Source of the DNA: Bordetella flabilis
Lineage (GTDB): Bacteria > Pseudomonadota > Gammaproteobacteria > Burkholderiales > Burkholderiaceae_B
NCBI RefSeq assembly: GCF_001676725.1
Contig: NZ_CP016172.1
Location: 2,418,001-2,482,000, forward strand
DNA length: 64,000 nucleotides
Direction of reading: 5' to 3'
In this document: one piece after another, positions 54,038 through 63,174 of the stretch
How positions within the stretch are numbered: position 1 is the first letter of the stretch
How the letters are laid out: each line of letters opens with the position of its first letter
Translations under genes and position numbers: made by a program
The notes under the pieces: generated by a model
Told to the model about the DNA's origin: nothing
Seen by the model: only the letters and a program-made list of their open reading frames with translations
Database searches by the model: none

Positions 54038-54842
54038 AAAAACACCGTTCTGGCGCGCCGCCTTCCTGACCTTGTATCTGGTGTTCGCCATCCTGCCGCT
54101 GTACTGGATGCTGAATATGTCGTTCAAGACGAACACCGAGATCGTCAGTTCGCTGACCCTCTGGCCCAGCGACTTCACCCTGCAGCATTACCGCACCATC
54201 TTCACCGACCCGGCCTGGTATTCGGGATACATCAATTCGCTGATCTACGTGGTCATCAATACGGTGATCTCGCTGAGCGTGGCCATGCCCGCGGCCTATG
54301 CGTTTTCGCGCTATCGCTTCATCGGCGACAAGCACGTGTTCTTCTGGCTGCTGACCAACCGGATGACGCCGCCGGCCGTGTTCCTGCTGCCGTTCTTCCA
54401 GCTGTACAGCTCGTTCGGCCTGATGGACACTCATATCGCCGTGGCGCTGGCGCATCTGGTGTTCAACGTGCCCCTTGCCGTGTGGATACTCGAAGGCTTC
54501 ATGTCGGGAGTGCCGCGCGAGATCGACGAGACCGCCTACCTGGACGGCTATTCCTTCCCGCGGTTTTTCCTGACCATTTTCCTGCCGCTCATCAAGTCAG
54601 GGGTGGGCGTCACGGCGTTCTTCTGCTTCATGTTCAGCTGGGTGGAGCTGCTGCTGGCACGGACCCTCACCTCGGTGAACGCCAAGCCCATCGTGGCGAC
54701 CATGACGCGCACCGTGTCGGCGTCGGGCATGGATTGGGGGGTGCTGGCCGCGGCCGGTGTGTTGACCATCGTGCCGGGTGGGATCGTGATCTGGTTCGTC
54801 CGGCATTACATCGCGAAGGGCTTCGCGATGGGCCGGGTGTAG
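54030..54842 (+). CDS. glpQ: Glycerol ABC transporter permease, GlpQ-like
   Basis: A 270-aa MalG/UgpE-type permease with six helices, starting with LTLYLVFAILPLYWMLNMSFKT. The EAA loop is DETAYLDGYSFPRFFLTIFLP near 170-190. GAGGAG lies nine bases before the ATG at 54030, which overlaps the end of glpP by eight bases. Together with GlpP it forms the transmembrane channel. Confidence 0.88.
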
Positions 54843-54850
54843 GAGGGCGC

Positions 54851-55159
54851 ATGTTCGACTGGATGGTATGGACGACGCCCGTGGCGGTTTTCTTCGCTTG
54901 CGTCGCACTGATGCTCGTGGGGATGACCGTATGGGAACTGCGCTCGCCGACCCACGCGCGCAAGGGATTTCTACCCATCGCGACGACACGCGGCGACCGG
55001 CTGTTCATCGGCCTGATGTGCATGGCATGGGTCAACCTGGCCTTCGTCGGGCTGGGCCAGCAATTCATGGCATGGTTCGCGCTGGACGAGCCGCCATCGG
55101 TCTGGATAGGTTTCGCCATATCGGTGCTGGTGCTCGTGTTCGTCATGCGCAAGGGCTAG
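54851..55159 (+). CDS. glpU: DUF2160 small membrane protein, GlpU-like
   Basis: A 102-aa protein with three hydrophobic segments (TTPVAVFFACVALMLVGMTVWEL, GLMCMAWVNLAFVGLG and VWIGFAISVLVLVFVM). It matches DUF2160 proteins that sit between the permease and binding-protein genes of glycerol ABC operons. AGGAGG lies just before the ATG. It probably associates with the transporter, but its exact job is not established. Confidence 0.82.
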   Translation: MFDWMVWTTPVAVFFACVALMLVGMTVWELRSPTHARKGFLPIATTRGDRLFIGLMCMAWVNLAFVGLGQQFMAWFALDEPPSVWIGFAISVLVLVFVMRKG

Positions 55160-55280
55160 GGCTAGGACATTGCGGGCGGATGAGGCCGCCGACAAATCGG
55201 TTTCCATGGATCGTCGGCCATCGCCTTTCCCGGCCGCGTCCGCGACTGACAATGGGGAAGGCTCATCGAGGAGACAGGTC

Positions 55281-57011
55281 ATGAAAATGCAGATGCATGC
55301 CATGGCGGCCGCCATCGCCCTGATCGGGACGGCGTCGGCCTGGGCGGGCGAGCCGGAGGCGCAGAAATGGGTGGAGACGGAATTCCAGCCTTCTACGCTG
55401 CCCAAGGACCAGCAGTTGGCCGAGATGAAATGGTTCATCGATGCGGCCGCCAAGCTCAAGGCCAAGGGAGTCAACGAAGTCAATGTCGTGTCGGAAACCA
55501 TCACGACGCACGAGTACGAATCCAAGACGCTGGCCCGCGCGTTCTCCGAGATCACCGGCATCAAGGTCAACCACGACCTGATCCAGGAGGGCGATGTCGT
55601 CGAGAAGTTGCAGACGTCGATGCAGTCGGGCAAGTCCATCTATGACGGCTGGATATCCGATTCGGACCTGATCGGCACCCACTACCGCTACGGCGCCATC
55701 CTGCCGCTGTCCGACTACATGAACGGCGCGGGCAAGGAATGGACCAATCCCGGCCTGGACCTGAAGGATTTCATCGGCGCCCGCTTCACCACCGCGCCGG
55801 ACGGCAAGCTGTACCAGCTGCCCGACCAGCAGTTCGCGAACGTGTACTGGTTCCGCGCCGACTGGTTCGCCCGCAAGGACCTGCAGGAAAAGTTCAAGGC
55901 CAAGTACGGCTATGAACTGGGCGTCCCGACGAACTGGTCGGCGTACGAGGATATCGCCGACTTCTTTACCAACGATGTGAAGGAGCTCGACGGCAAGCGG
56001 GTCTACGGCCACATGGACTACGGCAAGAAAGACCCCTCGCTGGGCTGGCGCTTTACCGACGCGTGGCTGTCCATGGCCGGCGCGGCCGACAAGGGACTGC
56101 CCAACGGCATGCCCGTCGACGAATGGGGCATACGCGTCGCGGACGACAAATGCACGCCGGTCGGGGCCTCCGTTGCGCGGGGCGGCGCCACCAATAGTCC
56201 GGCGGCCGTCTATGCCTTGACCAAGTATGTGGACTGGATGAAGAAATACTCGCCGCAGCAGGCCATGGGCATGACCTTCTCCGAGGCCGGACCCGTGCCG
56301 GCCCAGGGGCAGATCGCGCAGCAGATTTTCTGGTACACGGCCTTCACCGCCGACATGACCAAGAAAGGCTTGCCGGTGGTCAACGACGACGGCACGCCGA
56401 AGTGGCGCATGGCGCCGTCGCCGTACGGCCCTTACTGGAAGGATGGCATGCAGAACGGCTACCAGGACGTCGGCTCATGGACGTTCTTCAAGTCCACGGA
56501 TCCGAACCGCATGGCGGCGGCCTGGCTGTATGCGCAATTCGTCACATCCAAGACGGTCTCGCTGAAGAAATCGATCACCGGGCTGACCTTCATCCGCGAC
56601 AGCGATATTCACAGCGACTTCTTCACCAAGAATGCCAACAACTATGGCGGCCTGATCGAGTTCTATCGCAGCCCCGCGCGGGTGGCATGGACGCCGACCG
56701 GCACCAACGTGCCGGACTATCCCAAGCTGGCGCAGCTGTGGTGGAAGAACGTCGCGACCGCCGTCACCGGGGAGAATACGCCGCAGGCCGCGATGGACAG
56801 CCTGGCCGAGGAGATGGACCAGGTCATGGCGCGCCTGCAGCGCGCGGGCATGGCGCAGTGCGCGCCCAAGCTCAACGCCAAGAGCGATCCGTCGAAGTGG
56901 CTGTCGGACCAGCATGCGCCCTGGAAGAAGCTGGCCAACGAAAAGCCCAAGGGCGAGACCATCGCCTATGACAAGCTGCTGCAAGCCTGGAAGGAGGGCA
57001 AGGTGAGGTAA
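55281..57011 (+). CDS. glpV: Glycerol ABC transporter substrate-binding protein, GlpV-like
   Basis: A 576-aa periplasmic binding protein, longer than most of its class. A signal peptide (HAMAAAIALIGTASAWAG) precedes the mature protein, which has VNVVSETITTHEYESKTLA, LARAFSEITGIKVNHDLIQEG, and YGHMDYGKKDPSLGWRFTDAWLS cited in part as KKDPSLGWRFT. The C-terminal region ends in LLQAWKEGKVR. GGAG and GGTC precede the ATG. It captures the substrate, expected from operon order to be glycerol, and delivers it to GlpPQ. No glpK, glpD or glpR gene lies nearby. Confidence 0.88.
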   Translation: MKMQMHAMAAAIALIGTASAWAGEPEAQKWVETEFQPSTLPKDQQLAEMKWFIDAAAKLKAKGVNEVNVVSETITTHEYESKTLARAFSEITGIKVNHDLIQEGDVVEKLQTSMQSGKSIYDGWISDSDLIGTHYRYGAILPLSDYMNGAGKEWTNPGLDLKDFIGARFTTAPDGKLYQLPDQQFANVYWFRADWFARKDLQEKFKAKYGYELGVPTNWSAYEDIADFFTNDVKELDGKRVYGHMDYGKKDPSLGWRFTDAWLSMAGAADKGLPNGMPVDEWGIRVADDKCTPVGASVARGGATNSPAAVYALTKYVDWMKKYSPQQAMGMTFSEAGPVPAQGQIAQQIFWYTAFTADMTKKGLPVVNDDGTPKWRMAPSPYGPYWKDGMQNGYQDVGSWTFFKSTDPNRMAAAWLYAQFVTSKTVSLKKSITGLTFIRDSDIHSDFFTKNANNYGGLIEFYRSPARVAWTPTGTNVPDYPKLAQLWWKNVATAVTGENTPQAAMDSLAEEMDQVMARLQRAGMAQCAPKLNAKSDPSKWLSDQHAPWKKLANEKPKGETIAYDKLLQAWKEGKVR

Positions 57012-57013
57012 AC

Positions 57014-57041
57014 GGGGCGGGCCCGCTTCGGCGGGCGCCCC
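57014..57041. terminator. Strong stem-loop ending the glycerol operon
   Basis: GGGGCG then CCCGC pair with GCGGG then CGCCCC around a TTCG tetraloop, with a two-base GG bulge. It starts three bases after the glpV stop. No T-run follows, but the position and the tetraloop suggest a terminator shared with the convergent atoE-type gene. Confidence 0.5.
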
Positions 57042-57063
57042 CGGAGCCGTCAGGCGTCGCCCG

Positions 57064-58527
57064 TCATGGCATGACGGGCGGCTTGTATTGCAGCGTCGCG
57101 GCCAGCGCCCACAGCATGATGAGCACGATGGGCGTGTGCACGACCAGTTGCGTGAAGGTGAAGCCGACCACGTCACGCGCGCGCACACCCAGCACGCCCA
57201 GCAGCGGCAGCATCCAGAACGGATTGATCAGATTGGGCAGTGCCTCGGCGGCGTTGTAGACCGTGACGGCCCAGCCCAGGTGCACCTGCAGGTCGTTGGC
57301 GGCTTGCATGACATACGGGGCCTCGATGATCCATTTGCCGCCGCCGGAGGGAATGAAGAATCCCAGCACGGCCGAATAGACCCCCATCAGCGCGGGAAAC
57401 GACGCGTGCGAGGACACGGACACGAAGAAGGCCGATAGCATGTGCGCCAGCGTGTGCCCGTCGCTGCCGACCGCCTTGGTGAGGATATAGGCGACGCCGC
57501 CGTACAGGGGAAACTGGATCAGTACGCCGCCCACCGAGGGCACGGCCTTGGCGACGGCGGCCAGGAAGCTGCGCGGCCGCCAGTGCAGCAGCATGCCCAG
57601 CATCAGGAACACGAAGTTGTAGGTGTTCAGGTTGGAAATCGCCAGGACCGCGTCCTTGGTAGAGAACTCGTTGACGATCCATGTGGCGCCCAGGGCCACC
57701 AGCAGGATGGTCAGCACGGGGCTGTATTCCAGCCAATCGCCGGGACGCGCGGGGCGTTCGCTTTTTTCCACCGTCTGCCCCAGTTCGACGCCCAGGTCCT
57801 CGGCCGTCACGGCCTTGGCGCCGCGCGGGGCCGAATAGAAGGCCACGATCATCGAGGCGATCGTCAGCACCAGGGCGATGGCGGCGGATTGCCAAAGGAA
57901 AATCGTCTCCGTGAACGGAATGACGCCCGTGATCTTCAGCAGCGCCGGCGGCAGGCTGGCGGGATTGGCCTGCAACTGCGCCGCCGAGGAACTCAGCCCC
58001 AGCGCCCAGGTCGCACCCATGCCCAGGTAGGCGGCGGCGCCCGCGGCGCGGTAGTCCATGCGCAATTCGGTGCGGCGCGCCAGCGCGCGGACCAGCAGGC
58101 CGCTGAAAATCAGGCTGATCGCCCAGTTGAGCAATGACGCAAGGATGCTGATCAGCGCCACGTAGCAGACGGCGCCGCGTCCGGTCTTGGGATGGCGCGC
58201 CATCCAGGCGATCAGCCGCGCGGCCGGCGGCGAGGCCGCCACCACGTAACCGGAGATCGCCACGATGGCCATCTGCATGGTGAACGGGATCAGCGTCCAG
58301 AAGCCGTCGCCGAATGCCAGTCCCACGCTCTTGGCCGGCGCGCCTATGGCCATGGCGCCGATCGCCACCACCACGACTGCGATGACGGCGAAGATATAGG
58401 CGTCCGGAAACCACTTTTCCGACCAGCGGGTGACCGAGGCCGCCATGCGTTCCAGTACTCCTGCGCCGGCATCGGCGGAGGGCGTGTTATCGAGTATGTT
58501 TTCTGCTTTCACGATTTCCCCATGCAT
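57064..58527 (-). CDS. atoE: Short-chain fatty acid transporter, AtoE family
   Basis: A 487-aa membrane protein with 12 or so helices. MTRWSEKWFPDAYIFAVIAVVVV-like text near 30-55 (here SVTRWSEKWFPDAYIFAV) and GFWTLIPFTMQMAIVAISGYVV are the start of the AtoE (TIGR00366) family. The segments MGATWALGLSSSAAQL and FFIPSGGGKWIIEAPYV further on are strongly conserved in it. The family imports butyrate, acetoacetate or similar acids. An alternative GTG start at 58512 has better upstream GGGGAAA. It lies 29 bases downstream of the molybdopterin enzyme on the same strand, so co-transcription is likely. Confidence 0.88.
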   Translation of the reverse strand: MHGEIVKAENILDNTPSADAGAGVLERMAASVTRWSEKWFPDAYIFAVIAVVVVAIGAMAIGAPAKSVGLAFGDGFWTLIPFTMQMAIVAISGYVVAASPPAARLIAWMARHPKTGRGAVCYVALISILASLLNWAISLIFSGLLVRALARRTELRMDYRAAGAAAYLGMGATWALGLSSSAAQLQANPASLPPALLKITGVIPFTETIFLWQSAAIALVLTIASMIVAFYSAPRGAKAVTAEDLGVELGQTVEKSERPARPGDWLEYSPVLTILLVALGATWIVNEFSTKDAVLAISNLNTYNFVFLMLGMLLHWRPRSFLAAVAKAVPSVGGVLIQFPLYGGVAYILTKAVGSDGHTLAHMLSAFFVSVSSHASFPALMGVYSAVLGFFIPSGGGKWIIEAPYVMQAANDLQVHLGWAVTVYNAAEALPNLINPFWMLPLLGVLGVRARDVVGFTFTQLVVHTPIVLIMLWALAATLQYKPPVMP

Positions 58528-58555
58528 TGGTTTGCGGAACGAATTCTAGAAATTC

Positions 58556-61500
58556 TCAGGTGTCCAGCACCAGGTCGGTGGTAGGCACCGCCTGGCAGGT
58601 CAGGCATACGTCCGGGTCTTCCGGTTCCACGCCGTGCAGGTGCCGGACCCGGCCTTCCAGGATGCGCACGGCACAGCTTTCGCATTGGCCGACGCGGCAG
58701 CCGCTGGGCAGCGCCAGGCCCAGGCTTTCCGCGAAGGCGAGCAGGGTGCCGCGTGAACCCGACCAGGTCGCGGCCGCGTTGCCAGCGCGTGCGAAGCGCA
58801 CGGCATACTGGCGCGCGGGGTCCAGATCCACGCGCGCGGGTGAACGGAAGGTTTCGCTGAAGATGTCGAATGAAGGCACGCCGCGCGCGACGAGGCCCTC
58901 CGTGATGGCGCGCATCATGGGCGTCGGGCCGCAGAGATAGAAGCGCGCGCGCTGGGCGATGAGCGCGTCGTCCACCGCCGCCGCGCCGGCATACCGGCCG
59001 GATCCGGAATGCGCGTCCGATGCGTCGCTGTAGTAGTGCCGTACGGTCAGGGCGGGAAGGGTTGCGCCCAGCGCCTGGATGCGGTCCGCGAACGCGACGC
59101 TGGCACGGCTGCGGTTCGCGTAATGCAGCCAGACGCGCGGCATGGTGGCGCGTGCAGCGTCCGGCTGCGCGGCCAGGGTTTCCAGATAGGCCAGGAAGGG
59201 CGTTATGCCGATGCCCCCGGCGAACAGCACAATTGGTTGCGGCGAGCGGGTCGGCAGGACGAAATTGCCCGATGGCGCGCCCAGCTCGACGTGGTCGCCT
59301 GCACGCAGCCGCGTATGCAGGTGGCCGGACATGGCGCCCTGCCACGGCTGGCCATTCGGCGCGGTGCCGCATTGATGGCGCACGGCGATGGTGTAGGAGC
59401 GGCGTCGTGGCGTGTCCGCCGCATCGATGAGCGAGTAGGCGCGCGTGATGGCGGCATCGACCTCTTGCCCGGCGGAGGTCGCCCCCGGCGCCATGGCGTC
59501 GGCCGCTGCCGCCGCCGGTACGCGCAAGGTGATGTGCTGGCCGGGGCGATGCGGCGCCAGTTCGCCGCCGTCCAGGGGAGTGAAGGCGATTTCCAGTACG
59601 TCATGCGGGCGGCGCCGCAGCTCCGTGACCTGGAAGGCGCGCATGCCGGGCCATGCACGGCGGCCCGGGTCGCTGGCCGGGTCGCGCTCGATGTCGCACA
59701 GGAAAGAGCGCATGGGGATGGAACCGCTGATCGGGTCGGCCTTGTCCGCGCTGATCAGCGCGTTGTAGTTGCTGCCGGCCGCGCCCAGCACGGGGAAGCC
59801 GTCGTACCCGATCTCCGGACAGGCCTGCCACCAGCCGTAGTCGGCCACGACCACGTGCTCTTGTAGATCCGCCTGGAGCTGGGCGACGAAACGGGCCGTG
59901 CCGGTGCGCGTGCGCACGCGCACCCAATCGCCCGCGGCAATGCCGCGACGCCGCGCCAGCAAGGGATGCATGGCCACGCGCGGAACGGGATCCCGCTTGC
60001 GCAAGGACACCAGCGATCGATGCTGGCTATGGCAGTAGTACCCGCTTTTGGCGGACGTTAGCACCAGGGGATAGCGGCCATCGCCGTCGCGCGGGCTATC
60101 CGCCGGTTCGACGTGGTCGGGCAGGGGATCATAGCCGTGCCGCAGCAGCAGTTCGGAATAGAGTTCGACGCGGCGGCTTTCGGTCGCGAAGCCGGCCACC
60201 GGGGAGCAGGTGACCGGCGCGCCCTCGCCAGCAGGCGGCGACGGTGCCGTCGCGGCGGGCGGCGCGGCGTACTTGCGGTCGATGTGCGTCAGCCGGCGCC
60301 GTACGCCGCCTTCGGCCTGGCGCAGGTCGGCCACGGTAAGTCCGAGCGGCGCGAGCATGTGGTTCCAGCCACGTTCCAGACTGCCATCGAAGAACTGCTC
60401 GCCCATGCCCAGGCGAGTAGCCAGGTCGAACACGATGTCGTTGTCCGAGCGCGATTCTCCGCGCGGGGTGACCATGCGCGGACGCAGCTGCACAAGCTCC
60501 TGCGCCTGCGCGCTGATCTCGAAGCCCATGCGCAGGCCTTCGCGTTCCCAAGGCGTGTTGATGGGCAAGAGGATGTCGGCGTAGCGCGACGAAGGCGTCT
60601 CGAACAAGTCGCAATGCACGTGGAATTCCAGTGCCTGCAAGGCTGCCTCCCCCATGGCCACGTCGGCCTGCGAGGCCAGCGGATTGCTGCCGAAGGCCAT
60701 CATGGCGCGGATGGGGTAGGGTCGCTGTTCCAGGATGGCCGTGTACATGTCCCGCGCGGTAATCCAGCCCTGCGCCGGCGGCCCGAGCGGGCGCTCCGCC
60801 AGTCCCAGCGCCTTGGCGCGCTGCGCGGCCGGTATCAGGTCCAGGCCGTTCACGACGGCCGCCGGTTGCCGGGGATGCTGCCGATTGCCGCCCGTCACGT
60901 CGAAGCTGCCCGTCAGGGCATACAGCACGGCGACGGCGCGCTCGGTCTGGCTGGCATTGGTGTGCTGGCCGATGCCCGTCCAGGCGTGGTAGGCGACCGG
61001 ACGCGCTTGTGCGATCAGCTCGGCGGCGGCGCGCAACTGCTGCTGCGGTACGCCGCTGAGCTCGCTCGTGCGCGCCGGCGTGTAGGCGGCGCAGCGTTCG
61101 GCCAGCAGTGCTAGCGCCGGCCGGCACGCCACGCGGCCGCCGTCGCGCAGCGCGATGTCGTACCGTCCATCCAGGGCGAAGCCGCTGGCGCCCTGAGCCG
61201 CCGCGTCGAAGCGGGTGTCATAGGGAGCGGGCGCGCCGGCGGCTTCGTCCCAGGCCACCCATGTGCTGCCGTCGGCCCCCGGCAGGCCGATGTCGGCGGG
61301 ACGCAGCAGGCGTCCTGTGTCGCCGCGTACGAGCAGCGGCGCATTGGTCCAATGCCGCACGAAGCCCTCGTCGTAGCCGCGCCGCGACAGCAGCAGGTGC
61401 GCGAGGCCCAGCGCCACCGCGGCATCCGAGCCGGGCCGCACTTGCAGCCATACATCGGCCTGCGCGGCCAGCGCGGTGCGCCTGGGGTCGACCACCAGCA

Positions 61501-62083
61501 GCCGTGCGCCGGCCGCCCGGCCCACTCCGATGGCATGGGCCTGGGCCAGCCAGGTATTGGCGGGGTTGTGCCCCCACAGCATGATCAGCCCGGCATGGGC
61601 ATAGTCCGCCACCGGCATGCCGCAGCCAAACGTAAAGGCGTGCGCATAGTCCTTGTGCCAGTTGCAGATCTCGGTGGCGTAGCAGATGTTGGGGCTGCCG
61701 AAGACGCGCACGAAGCGCTCGATCCAGTCGATGCTGTCCGACAACGGCGTGCCGCTGGGCGTAGTGACCCCGAAGGCCACGGATTCCGCGCCGCTCTCGG
61801 CGCGTATGGCCGCCAGGCGCCCGGCGGTTTCGGACAGCGCTTCGTCCCAGGAGATGCGCCGCCAGCCGGGATCGGCGGAATCTTTAGGCCGCGTGCGTCG
61901 CATGGGATACAGGATGCGATGGGGACTATGCACCAGTTCGGGCGCGGCGCGTCCCTTCATGCACATCGATTGGCCGGTGGGATGGTCGGTGTCCGGCACG
62001 ACACGCACCAGCCTGTCGTCCTGGACGACGTTGCGCGTTCCGCAACGCGACCGGCATAGCGTGCAATAACCGCGCCTTTCCAT
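58556..62083 (-). CDS. Molybdopterin oxidoreductase fused to a flavin/2Fe-2S reductase
   Basis: A 1175-aa three-part enzyme. Residues 1-60 bind a [4Fe-4S] cluster (Cys 7, 10, 14 and 41). Up to about 750 is the molybdopterin (bis-MGD) catalytic part of the DMSO-reductase superfamily, with a likely molybdenum ligand Cys 140 in EICNWHKD, then WGHNPANTWLAQAHA and MAFGSNPLASQ. From about 815 to 1080 is a ferredoxin-NAD(P)-reductase domain (RAYSLIDAAD, FAGGIGITPF, CGPTPMM). The last 90 residues bind a plant-type [2Fe-2S] cluster (Cys 1129, 1134, 1137, 1163). No twin-arginine signal is seen, so it is cytoplasmic. It could use NAD(P)H directly to reduce, or NAD(P) to oxidise, an unknown substrate, perhaps an acid carried by the adjacent AtoE. 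Confidence 0.88.
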   Translation of the reverse strand: MERRGYCTLCRSRCGTRNVVQDDRLVRVVPDTDHPTGQSMCMKGRAAPELVHSPHRILYPMRRTRPKDSADPGWRRISWDEALSETAGRLAAIRAESGAESVAFGVTTPSGTPLSDSIDWIERFVRVFGSPNICYATEICNWHKDYAHAFTFGCGMPVADYAHAGLIMLWGHNPANTWLAQAHAIGVGRAAGARLLVVDPRRTALAAQADVWLQVRPGSDAAVALGLAHLLLSRRGYDEGFVRHWTNAPLLVRGDTGRLLRPADIGLPGADGSTWVAWDEAAGAPAPYDTRFDAAAQGASGFALDGRYDIALRDGGRVACRPALALLAERCAAYTPARTSELSGVPQQQLRAAAELIAQARPVAYHAWTGIGQHTNASQTERAVAVLYALTGSFDVTGGNRQHPRQPAAVVNGLDLIPAAQRAKALGLAERPLGPPAQGWITARDMYTAILEQRPYPIRAMMAFGSNPLASQADVAMGEAALQALEFHVHCDLFETPSSRYADILLPINTPWEREGLRMGFEISAQAQELVQLRPRMVTPRGESRSDNDIVFDLATRLGMGEQFFDGSLERGWNHMLAPLGLTVADLRQAEGGVRRRLTHIDRKYAAPPAATAPSPPAGEGAPVTCSPVAGFATESRRVELYSELLLRHGYDPLPDHVEPADSPRDGDGRYPLVLTSAKSGYYCHSQHRSLVSLRKRDPVPRVAMHPLLARRRGIAAGDWVRVRTRTGTARFVAQLQADLQEHVVVADYGWWQACPEIGYDGFPVLGAAGSNYNALISADKADPISGSIPMRSFLCDIERDPASDPGRRAWPGMRAFQVTELRRRPHDVLEIAFTPLDGGELAPHRPGQHITLRVPAAAAADAMAPGATSAGQEVDAAITRAYSLIDAADTPRRRSYTIAVRHQCGTAPNGQPWQGAMSGHLHTRLRAGDHVELGAPSGNFVLPTRSPQPIVLFAGGIGITPFLAYLETLAAQPDAARATMPRVWLHYANRSRASVAFADRIQALGATLPALTVRHYYSDASDAHSGSGRYAGAAAVDDALIAQRARFYLCGPTPMMRAITEGLVARGVPSFDIFSETFRSPARVDLDPARQYAVRFARAGNAAATWSGSRGTLLAFAESLGLALPSGCRVGQCESCAVRILEGRVRHLHGVEPEDPDVCLTCQAVPTTDLVLDT

Positions 62084-62137
62084 CCCCGCTGTCTCCGTTA
62101 CGCCCAGGCAAAATTCGACGCGCTTAATGCTAGGGAC

Positions 62138-62159
62138 TTGTCGACAATATTGCTAATAT
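62138..62159. promoter_or_regulatory. Paired palindromes in the divergent promoter region
   Basis: TTGTCGACAA (62138-62147) is a palindrome, and ATATT-GCT-AATAT (62147-62159) is an inverted repeat that follows it directly. They lie in an AT-rich gap between the molybdopterin enzyme and the divergent LysR gene. LysR binding is inferred. Confidence 0.5.
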
Positions 62160-62244
62160 AAATTTTTGAAACCACACTATGTAGAAAATCGATATCTGTG
62201 CCGAGGCGGACGTCAGGCGTCCGGCCGACCGCGTGGCCCCAGGG

Positions 62245-63156
62245 ATGCACATCACACTCCGCCAGTTCGAATATTTCCTGGCCCTGGCCGAGACCGGCCA
62301 GGTGTCCAAGGCCGCCCTGCGCTGCAATGTGTCGCAGTCGTCGGTCACCATCGCGCTGCGCAACCTGGAGCAGGCCGTCGGGACAACGCTGTTCGTGCGC
62401 CATGCAAGGGGCCTGAGCCTGACGGATGCCGGGGAGCGTTTCGCGCGCCACGCGCAAAGCGTCACGGGGGCGTTCGTCCGCGCCATGGAGGACATGCGCG
62501 CGGAACCGGACGAGCTGCGAGGGCAACTGCGGCTGGGCGTGACGGAGACGATCTCGGCCTATCTGATGCCGGCCGTCATCACGGCGGTGGCGCAGCGCTT
62601 TCCCAACCTGCGGCTGGACGTAATCGAGCGTGAACGGGCCCAGGTCGAACAGGATCTGCTGGAAGGCCGGCTGGATCTGGCCCTGGTCATCGTGTCCAAC
62701 CTGACCCGGTTCGACAAGCTGCAGTACGACACCATGCTGAAGTCGCCGCGCCGGCTATGGACCCATCCCGACCATCCCTTCCAGCACGCGGAGAAAGTCC
62801 GGCTGCGCGATGTGGCGCGCGCGGACTATGTATTGCTGGACATGGACGAGCATATCGAAACCGTGGGCAAGTACTGGGGCCGGTACCGGCTGCGCCCCAA
62901 CGTGCGTTTCCAGAGCCGTTCGCCCGAAGCGGTGCGCAGCCTGGTCGCCCTGCAGCAGGGCGTGACGATATTGTCGGACCTGGTGTATCGGCCGTGGTCG
63001 TTGGAGGGACGCCGCATCCTGCGGCGCGACCTCAGCGACGACGTGCCTACCATGGACATTGGTGGGGTCTGGTGCAAGCGCGGGGGCTTGAGCCGTGGCG
63101 GCGAAGCCTTGATGGGCTTCCTGCATGCGTCGATCAAGGCCCTTGCCCACGCCTGA
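62245..63156 (+). CDS. LysR-family transcriptional regulator, CbbR/NAC-like
   Basis: A 303-aa LysR protein. The N-terminus MHITLRQFEYFLALAETGQVSKAALRCNVSQSSVTIAL (cited by MHITLRQFEYF and SQSSVTIAL) carries the helix-turn-helix. The effector domain starts at LRGQLRLGVTETISAYLMP and includes RSPEAVRSLVALQQGVTILSD. I chose the ATG at 62245; a GTG 12 bases earlier is possible. It is divergent from the molybdopterin enzyme and AtoE genes, which it probably regulates. Confidence 0.9.
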   Translation: MHITLRQFEYFLALAETGQVSKAALRCNVSQSSVTIALRNLEQAVGTTLFVRHARGLSLTDAGERFARHAQSVTGAFVRAMEDMRAEPDELRGQLRLGVTETISAYLMPAVITAVAQRFPNLRLDVIERERAQVEQDLLEGRLDLALVIVSNLTRFDKLQYDTMLKSPRRLWTHPDHPFQHAEKVRLRDVARADYVLLDMDEHIETVGKYWGRYRLRPNVRFQSRSPEAVRSLVALQQGVTILSDLVYRPWSLEGRRILRRDLSDDVPTMDIGGVWCKRGGLSRGGEALMGFLHASIKALAHA

Positions 63157-63174
63157 CGCGTGGCCCGCCGGGTG

